In this document: in pieces, positions 57,701-64,000 of the stretch
Numbering within the stretch: the stretch's first letter is position 1
How the letters are laid out: the number at the start of each line of letters is the position of its first letter
Assembly: GCF_001949145.1 (NCBI RefSeq)
Contig: NW_019091355.1
Location: 1,390,135-1,454,134 of the forward strand
From: Acanthaster planci
Taxonomy: Eukaryota > Echinodermata > Asteroidea > Valvatida > Acanthasteridae
Direction: 5' to 3'
Length of the DNA: 64,000 bases
The notes under the pieces: generated by a model
The model's database searches: none
What the model saw: the letters and a program-made list of their open reading frames with translations, nothing else
What the model was told of the DNA's origin: nothing
Translations under genes and position numbers: made by a program

Positions 57701-60312
57701 GTTCTAGTTGAGTCTGAATCGAGCCAAGAATCAGAAGCATAGGTGAACTTGATAAAAAGGAGGAAAAGTGATGTTATGATAATTGCAAACGTCATGAACT
57801 CCTGATTAGTAACGAGCGCTAGATCTAACAAAAACCCCGGATTTACCCCCAGACCACCCGCGGCATATGTAAAAAGTGCTCTTGTATACCCACAAGCACA
57901 TTCCAGGCGTTTCAGTAGCTTAAATTTGCACTACACTGGTCCTCCATCGGCGTAAGAATTTGTTCTAAGTAGGGCTGCTTACGTTGTGAAATCTCCCCCT
58001 TCCGTACATGACTGATCCCGTGGCGTTTTGCTGTGCCTCCGAGGGGATGAAAAGGCAACTATCTTCGTACCCGTCAACGACGTTCCCATAGCACGGCCGG
58101 TAACTCACTCCATCTGACTCCACTACCATCGGCGTACCCGTTATGTTTAAAGAGCACCTGCAATAGACCTTACTCTTAAAATTTGCTCGACAGCTTGCAA
58201 AGACGTTGCTCTCCACAGACCAGCCAGCATAATTGACGCATGGGTAGATCTAGGACTTAATTTAGGGGGGGGAGGACTTGCTTTCTGTGGGGCAGAAATT
58301 TGCAATGTTCTAATGTGACCTGTCTCTCAGTGGATTGTAAACATTGTGGGTCGAGTCGGTCTCAACGGAATACTAACTCGGCGTTCCTGATATACGCAGG
58401 TGTGTTCATTTTCACAAACAACCTTGTTCAGCCCTAAAATAATAAGTCTATAAATTACTGTTCGAGGTCTGTATAGTCAAGAGTAATCTATTTAAGATTC
58501 GATCGTAAACTCGCAGAAAGGCTTTGTGAAAATCAGACATGTAATAAATTTAAAAGAAGGGGCACGGGCTTTTTTTTCAATCTCTGAAAAATTAATTTTT
58601 TTTGTCATTCAGAATGCTAACTTTTCTTTATTGCCCTGTCGTCCACTATGATGTGCATGTTTTTTACCCAGGAAGGCAAATCGTCTTACCTGATTCCTTC
58701 AAACTGCTGTGTCGAACTGGAATAATAAAACTGATTCTCCTCGTCATCGGAGACTTCATCGAACAGACCCCAGCGATATTGGCCCCATTCGTATACCAAC
58801 ACTTTTCCTGATTCCAAACGGAAAACGGTTTCGTTTCACTTGCCGGTTTCGAATTTCCAATGCAATCAGCTTCACCCTACAATCCGGCGGCCTATTGAGA
58901 CACCTGTTGAACTTTTACTTATTAATTGCCTCCTTGTTGCGTATTTGACTGACAAACACAAGAAAAGCTAACTGCTGAATTAGCCCCCAACGTAAATTTT
59001 CTGCCCAAGAAGACATCACTACAGAACTTATGATTATGTAAATTATTAGCAGAAACCAAAACTTGCTACTTCGCCCTTACAATGACAATAAGAAGTTTGA
59101 AACAGGTGTTGTCGTAACCCAAAATGCATTTCAAGAACTGTATTTAGATAGGAAAATCAGCTGACCAAGAGATGCATAGGCAATTGTTGTATTATGATCT
59201 AGGAGGAAGGTGTCCCTGAAGATGATGCTCAGCCCTTCCTGGCCGCATCCTCTGTTGCGTCTGGTGTAAGGAAGCGGCGGGGGGTTGCCATCGGAGGGCC
59301 CCACAATGACATCAGGGTCCTCCGGCCTAGCATCGACGTGGGTCAGATAGTCTGGACTCGCCGGCCAGGTCTGGGGCACGAAAATGGTAACGTTGCGGAA
59401 GTAGAGACGGCGGTCGGTCGCCCTGTACATTTCGCCTGAAGCATCCCGAAACATCTCCTGATGGAAACCAAGGAGAAACGTGACAATGAGTGAAGTTTGC
59501 TGTGACAGACAAACCAACAGTCATCCTGGATTGCGTAGCAAACTGCCGGCTCAGCTACATACTATGAATCAGAGTTGGCAGTTTGCCACACACATTTGCA
59601 TTAAAATTAAAGTAGCGCCGGTTCCCAACATCTTGATTAAACCAATAAATCAGAGCAAATATGGTGTCATACACTTCCTACTATTCCTACGGAAGCCAAC
59701 GTTGGCAGATGTGTAACGTTTAGTTGATGACTGATTTCACTTTCAATAGCACATTGGCCAGTAAAGCTGTAAGAGGGGATCACTTTAATAGTGCCACCCT
59801 GGATGGCCGAGGAATTGAATTCCAAGTCAGGCAAGTCTACACTACCGTTAGCGACTCAAATTTCTGAGGGGTAGGGAAGCCGTGACTTGTCTCTGTTATC
59901 AAGTCAAAATTGGTCGTTGTTCATAAAGCAATATATTGCTGTACCCACAGTTATGCTTTGAAATGTCCTGGGTAAATATTCTTAATATTTCCAAACACCC
60001 AAAGGCTAAACATTAGACCCTGAATATAGTTCCACGATTCAATAGTTTGTAATGTATCAAAGTTATGAAGACACACTGTTTTTAAAGAATTTGGTCAAAA
60101 CTCACCCTTATTTCATTCAACAGATGATCATTTGGACGAACTCCTGGATCGATGAACACAGCAACGTTGGTGTACCCGTTGTGCTGTATAGCAATGGCTG
60201 AACTACCGCCCAGTGACGACGCCTGGTGTGTGGTAGCACAGCACGCTAAAACGAGCAGGACGAAGGCCCGCCAAGTACCCTCAGCCCTCATCGCTTCCCG
60301 TGGCTGACGCAT
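51018..60312 (-). CDS. CLCA-family protein with degenerate protease and MIDAS motifs, spliced gene
   Basis: Fifteen exons on the minus strand join in phase to 1111 aa; human CLCA proteins are about 910-940 aa. Order: signal peptide (about 1-31; hydrophobic AFVLLVLACCA); N-terminal CLCA metalloprotease-like domain (about 40-345) with conserved NGYTNVAVFIDP, GCGQEG and NWEV; VWA domain (about 376-530); beta/FN3-like region (about 545-940; GADITRNDGIYS, FPPGKVTDL, LAWTATGDD); Ser/Thr-rich stalk (about 945-1034); TM (about 1035-1059); cytosolic tail ending DTEV. Family members are secreted or type I proteins; CLCA1 self-cleaves through HExxH and its VWA MIDAS modulates TMEM16A. Here HExxH is YEWGQ (172-176), DxSxS is ETSRD (383-387), the MIDAS Thr loop is GYAS (Ala452) and TDG is LNG (Asn481). 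Self-cleavage and metal binding are therefore predicted lost. The reading frame is intact, so it is not a pseudogene. Confidence 0.9.
52273..52491 (-). CDS. CLCA exon 14 (FN3-like domain start)
   Basis: Acceptor TCTGTTTTAG, donor GTACGC. Contains STGSCRVV, FPPGKVTDLRVV and LAWTATGDDFDSGR, aligning with the FPPG.ITDL and LTWTAPGDD motifs of CLCA proteins. Confidence 0.9.
52699..52842 (-). CDS. CLCA exon 13 (GADITRNDGIYS segment)
   Basis: Acceptor CACCGCAG, donor GTACTT. Encodes GADITRNDGIYSAYFTKYSG and FYGVEVRVENNG, aligning with the GAGAD...DDGVYSRYFT block of CLCA1. Confidence 0.92.
53066..53351 (-). CDS. CLCA exon 12 (beta-sandwich region)
   Basis: Acceptor TTTACAATAG, donor GTAAAC. Encodes EGPWSINIEN, VPPISVTSS, IYSEVRQGYG and ATVTALVSI, matching the GTWKYSL, PPITVTSK, YANIRQG and ASVTALIES motifs of CLCA1. 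Confidence 0.92.
53703..53821 (-). CDS. CLCA exon 11
   Basis: Acceptor ATTTTGCAG, donor GTAAGA. Encodes IPNITLSSPAGDVL and following beta strands, equivalent to the ILLWDPSGQ segment of CLCA1. The phase requires exon 10 to end at 53991, not at the end of the longer open frame. Confidence 0.85.
53991..54102 (-). CDS. CLCA exon 10
   Basis: Acceptor TGTGCTAG, donor GAG/GTAACG. Encodes IWSMSFTIPVGESRTA, DATIGKNTKFTFSW, equivalent to the VDSTVGKDTLFLITW segment of CLCA1. The frame stays open beyond the donor to 53902, but only splicing here links correctly to exon 11. Confidence 0.88.
54505..54617 (-). CDS. CLCA exon 9 (end of VWA domain)
   Basis: Acceptor TTTTTCGCCAG, donor GTGAGT. Completes TGGKFYSALSDSG and the following helix (TLTDALTKSV), matching the TGG..YASD..L..AF region after the VWA domain. 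Confidence 0.88.
55056..55242 (-). CDS. CLCA exon 8 (VWA beta strands; TDG to LNG)
   Basis: Acceptor ATCTCCACAG, donor GTAATT. Encodes RILLLNGYQG, ARVIVDTVAM and DPKLSEVSQLTG, matching EIVLLTDGEDN, GAIIHTVALG and ..ELSKMTG of CLCA1. The Asp of TDG that contributes to the VWA metal site is Asn481 here. Confidence 0.9.
56234..56455 (-). CDS. CLCA exon 7 (VWA core)
   Basis: Acceptor TTTCCCCACACAG, donor GTAAAG. Encodes MISATAAFIWTLPAGVSLGL, VEYNDNAHALSDM and LPKSTSGYASVGGAL. The last aligns with LPAAASGGTSICSGL of CLCA1 and replaces its MIDAS Thr with Ala452. Confidence 0.9.
57085..57200 (-). CDS. CLCA exon 6 (VWA first strand; degenerate MIDAS)
   Basis: Acceptor TTTATCTTAG, donor GTGCAT. Encodes PTFQIVQRGPTRLVVALETS and RDMQ. 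RLVVALETSRDM aligns with RIVCLVLDKSGSM of CLCA1, so DxSxS is ExSxD here (383-387). The weak donor keeps phase 0 into exon 7. Confidence 0.87.
57540..57747 (-). CDS. CLCA exon 5; apparent GC-AG intron follows
   Basis: Acceptor TTTTTATCAAG. Encodes KIVDFCDS, DAPNRQNYLCDRQ and NWEVMRGHDDLK, matching VDSIVEFC, EAPNKQNQKC and TWEVIRDSEDFK of CLCA1. To join exon 6 in frame the donor must be GC (AAAG/GCAGGT) at 57539. The alternative GT at 57535 gives the wrong phase. Confidence 0.82.
57983..58208 (-). CDS. CLCA exon 4 (Cys-rich part of protease-like domain)
   Basis: Encodes NVFASCRANF, CRCSLNITG, RPCYGNVV, EDSCLFIPS and SVMYGRGRFHN, the cysteine-rich segment that in CLCA1 precedes SIMFAQHVDSIV. 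Donor GTAAGC. The acceptor at 58209 (GGAGAG) is weak but is the one that keeps phase from exon 3, so the exact 5' boundary is less sure. Confidence 0.78.
58690..58807 (-). CDS. CLCA exon 3 (degenerate HExxH)
   Basis: Acceptor TTTGGAATCAG, donor GTAAGA. Encodes KVLVYEWGQYRWGLFDEVSD, aligning with the RVFVHEWAHLRWGVFDEY block of CLCA1. Both zinc-binding His are replaced (Tyr172, Gln176); the catalytic-base Glu173 and the distal FDE are kept. Confidence 0.9.
59166..59457 (-). CDS. CLCA exon 2 (N-terminal protease-like domain)
   Basis: Acceptor TTTCCATCAG, donor G/GTCAGC (unusual but in phase). Encodes RRLYFRNVTIFVPQTW, VIVGPSDGN, PYTRRNRGCGQEGLSIIF and TIAYASLG, matching RFYFKNVSILIP..W and RGCGKEG of CLCA proteins. 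Confidence 0.9.
60106..60312 (-). CDS. CLCA exon 1 (signal peptide)
   Basis: Start ATG 60312-60310, with an in-frame alternative ATG at 60291. Either precedes the hydrophobic core FVLLVLACCA of a signal peptide. It then encodes AIQHNGYTNVAVFIDPGV, the conserved mature N-terminus of CLCA proteins (NGYENIVVAIDP). The donor GTGAGT at 60105 is strong. Confidence 0.88.
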
Positions 60313-63300
60313 GTTGTGCCAGCTCTCACATTTTTCCCGAGCACCGCTTCCGTGCGTTTCCAGAGTGCAATTAGGACTTCTGAGTCCACCTCAACATTTC
60401 CACGGATGTAATGTTCTACAGCGACGTGTCAGGTTAGTCAGTGATTGGGTCCGGCGGTGTTGACGTAGAAACAGTTCTGATATGTTTTAGCAACTCAACT
60501 AGTACCCCGTTGACCTTTCAAAAGGAACGTGGCCTGTCATATTTTTTTATTTAGAATGCTAATCAGATCCATTTATAGGTTAAATGACATGCGCACGTTT
60601 TTAACTGAAGCTGTGAAGTTTAGCTTTTTTTAGACGATGAAATACACTGCACTGCATGCACACTGAGTTGTTGTTGGCTTAAATATCTGCTGGAGACCCT
60701 GTTTCCTCTGAAGAAAAATGTCCAAAAGAAAAAGTGTAAATCAACAACGCAGGTATCGAACGGGGTCGTAGTCCTGCGTTTCAAGAAATAATCATTTTAA
60801 CAACCTATGATCGCAGAGATGTCAAGATATAGACAGTGGCGGCAGAGACAGTCTGTGGTTTCATTCAACCAGCAAATTGAAACGAAACTAAAAATGGGAC
60901 TGAATACTTGGGTTTTCACAGCAGTAAAATTGACATTTTGCTTTTTATGTCTAAAATTCCATGGAAGTTTATTTGATTCACTCGGGACATTAAACTCTCA
61001 GATTAGTGACAGTCCCGCGTTCCATGTTATAATATCCGTCGAAGCTATGGCAACTATTTTTGGCGCTGAAAATCCATCATTATCCGTCCGGACATCCCGT
61101 TCATGAAATCGAACCATCAAGCGCGAGTTTTCTTTTGAGCGACAACGCATATCAAGATGAAAAATGCTCAGTCACGGACAGCCGAGTGATTCATTATCAA
61201 CACGAATTAAAAACAACCCTTTCCCCCATGGAATTTACATCTTTAAAGGTGTTATAATCATAGTGTTTTGTGAATATTGAATTCCAAGCTAAAAACATGA
61301 AAAGGTTTGAGTCGCAGAATGTGCCCGGCAGTAGGGAGAAGATAAAAAGGGCACTTTCAAATAAGCTGATGTTCAAAACTATTATCAAATGGTTTGCTAC
61401 CGATAGTCATTGGCCTAGCGTTGCCGGCCTTCGCATTCGAGAAAGACGGAGGAAACAATATCGTGGTGAAATTCAATTACAGTCTTCTTAGGCACGTCAA
61501 CAAAACACGCAAACAATGTCCAAACTGATACGAGATACTCCTTCAAGGGAACGACGTAGCCTGCATGAGGTGTGCCTGGGTGTGTTTCGATTGGATTGTA
61601 ATAATGAGGCATTTGTTGATTTTTTGTGTCACATTTGCACATCTAAATGTCGCAAGATTACGTTTAATTGGTTTCAACTTAAATTGCACTCTTTTTGAAT
61701 GGCAGTTTTCGTTAATTAAAATGAATAAAGCTTCAAAAATAACCGACCAAAAACTTTTTTGAGTAGTTCATTTGATTCATTAACAGAGCGTGAAATTTTC
61801 CTGTCATGAATTTTTGTTCCAAGCCTAAATCCCTTGTCTGCCCCGAGGTTGGAGAGAAAAAAAGGAAGCGGCTTTATATCGAACCGCTATCTTGCTTGGC
61901 ATAATAGGGTTTATAATTGTTGCGAGTGAAACTAGGAGCTGGATAAATATTTGGACAGAGACTTCATAAAGGCTACTTCAAAGAGGGGTCTATTAATCTT
62001 CACGATTCGTTGACAGCTTCACCTTTGACAAACTACAGTGTCGATCAGAATCGGTTACGCTGGAATCGTCGATTAGGGCGTGAATTTTTTTCAAGTTGAA
62101 AGTTTTAGAAGCTGTGTTTTGTACCGGAATATTTTGTAGTTGATTTCTCAACAATCAGTCACGAATCATTCCCACGTAGTTGTTCATGAAGTCAAGTCAC
62201 GAAAAACCTACTCGTGGACAAGTTAAAGGAAATTTGGATTCATTTCTGAGTAAAACTTGCTCTCAATTTTTAACCATGTGATATTTCCTATTAGTCACTT
62301 TAAAAGTATGATAATTCACTATTACAAAATTTATTAGAATTGGGCGAACAATAAGCACACTTTTTTACAAGCCAGATAATTGACTCTTAGGAACTAAGAA
62401 CTTAGTTGGGACATTTCGATTTGTGTAGTTTCAGTAATTTGAATTTCCCCACCTATGAAACCAGAAAATTCACAACAGACCGCACTGCGGTCAGCGAAGA
62501 GGAAATTTCTGGCTTGATATTCCCGTTAAAGTGACAGAAAACTAAACGAACCTGCGGGAGTTTCGGCTCCATCACAGGTAAAAAAAGTTAGATTGTGACA
62601 CATAGACACTAGAAACTTAATACTGAAGGGAACATGACTAAAACAGCAAATTAGCTGCTCATTTCAAAATAACTGTACGCACACGTGGATGTGGTAAAGG
62701 ATACATCTTCTTTTCACGTAAAGGAGAGCAGTAAAGCAGATTTTTTTATATAGGCCCATATTTCTTTATCCCGTCATGAAATTTTGAATCGCCATTACAT
62801 TTTACTGAGATTGAGCTGAATACGAACTTCGGTTTCCAAAAGCTCCTTTTCTCTTGGCCATTTTGTCCTACTGTCTCTTTTTATCGATTCAACGAGTGGA
62901 CAGATTATCAGTTTTGATCACGATTTCAAAGGCACTTCACAAACACCCGTGTCGAATCGGGATCGTGATGACTATGAGGCTTTGGGGATTATGTCTGGGT
63001 GCTAAAATAGTCTTTGGATAGGCGTAAATCGGCAGCAACTTTGCTCCCGGGCAAGACCTTGGGTGACTCGCTTCCACAGGCCGAAGCATATCCCAAGACA
63101 TTTTGTCGCCAATTTGAGTTGGACAAGCCTCGAAAAATCACACCACTGTGTTCAGCTACATGATGTTTTTTGCGTCTGTGTGTAGCACAGGTGTAGGACA
63201 ATTGACGCGTCTCATGAGAGGTCGACTGCTTGACCTCTGCACCCAGTGACGAGCCTCGCGCAAAAGATAACCTCGGGTTCTCTTCTGCAAACACACAGTG

Positions 63301-64000
63301 AGGCTGCGTTACAATGTTGTCATTTTTTCTGTTGAAATTGCAAAGATGATAAAGATAAATCGGTAAGTGGTTTGCCGCGTGATGGTGCTATTCTAGAAGG
63401 ATACAAATCGATACATGTAGCAACCTTTAATTAAAAGCTCTCAGTTTTGCTTCCCATGGTTATACAAGACAGAGATTTTGGATGTATCCCTTGTTTGTAA
63501 CAAGGGATACAAGGAACAAAGTTGTACCTCGAACTGGTAAACGAGACAGAGCAACCATGATAGCTGAAAGGACCTTTAAATGAGGGCGCTCTTGCCTCCT
63601 ATTCGAATCTTTATTCGTAGATGTTAAACAGCACGCGTGCAGATGTAAAGTGTGCTCCCACGGCATCATTTCCTATTTTCGGGACTGTGAAACTATTGTG
63701 ATGAAAAACTTTTGCTTAAAATGGACGACAAATGCTTCCAATTTGAAACTAACAAATCAAATTTAAGCTCATATGACCATCTTCTCATTCCTGTTCACTT
63801 TTTTGTTGGTTCTCCGATGACTTCGGAAGGATAGTTTCCTCCAAATGGGAGGTACCCTGTTAGTAATAATCTTGAAATGAAATTAGGAAGAATGAATTCA
63901 CTGCATACAGCACGAGACTTGAGCGAAGAGAAACGATCCTGGTTGTTAATAAATCGATATGGCTGTTCGAAGCTGCGCAGCCTCTGCATGCTCTTCATGC
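60313..64000. other. CLCA upstream region and intergenic DNA
   Basis: The first few hundred bases should contain the CLCA promoter and 5' UTR, but no clear TATA box or combination of sites was found. The rest has only short ORFs without domain features. A small perfect 12-nt hairpin (TGTATCCCTTGT and its complement) lies at 63483-63512. Confidence 0.45.

Noticed and set aside
1-64000. CRISPR arrays, prokaryotic operons or viral genomes
   Set aside because: No regularly spaced repeats, ribosome-binding-site-led ORF clusters, integrase, polymerase or capsid-like ORFs. Exon-intron structure shows animal nuclear DNA.

Overview
This is animal nuclear DNA. Genes are split into short exons with GT–AG introns, AT-rich intergenic sequence makes up most of the window, and many short foldback or poly-G/poly-C interspersed repeats are present. 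The frequent AGGCCTAT-type words, the poly-G repeat fragments and the protein families suggest a marine invertebrate, most likely an invertebrate deuterostome such as an echinoderm, hemichordate or amphioxus. That assignment is inference; the phylum cannot be proved from this window alone. A 376-base run of N at 30808-31183 is an assembly gap.

Three complete multi-exon genes can be reconstructed with matching intron phases. (1) Plus strand, 28632-35702, 8 exons, 389 aa: a two-RRM hnRNP of the A/B–D (AUF1/CBF-A) group, with a Gly/Tyr/Gln-rich tail and the family's C-terminal signature. (2) Plus strand, 44636-48432, 5 exons, 390 aa: a TspanC8-type tetraspanin (eight cysteines in the large loop, closest by eye to Tspan33), with an unusually long Gln-rich cytosolic N-terminus and a PPPY motif. 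(3) Minus strand, 60312-51018, 15 exons, 1111 aa: a CLCA-family protein with signal peptide, metalloprotease-like domain, VWA domain, beta/FN3-like region, Ser/Thr-rich stalk, transmembrane segment and a C-terminal PDZ-type motif. Its zinc-binding HExxH is replaced by YEWGQ and every visible MIDAS position of its VWA domain is changed, so it looks like a pseudo-enzyme.

The first 28 kb holds no gene I can recognise. It contains four long hairpin (foldback) elements, several CRE-containing promoter-like patches, and two candidate first-exon fragments of unknown genes. The interval 38.5-44.6 kb and the last 3.7 kb are likewise without recognisable genes. The three genes are transcribed independently and show no operon-like arrangement. 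The tetraspanin (a probable ADAM10 partner) and the CLCA protein are both predicted at the cell surface and have convergent 3' ends about 2.6 kb apart, but nothing in the sequence proves a functional link.
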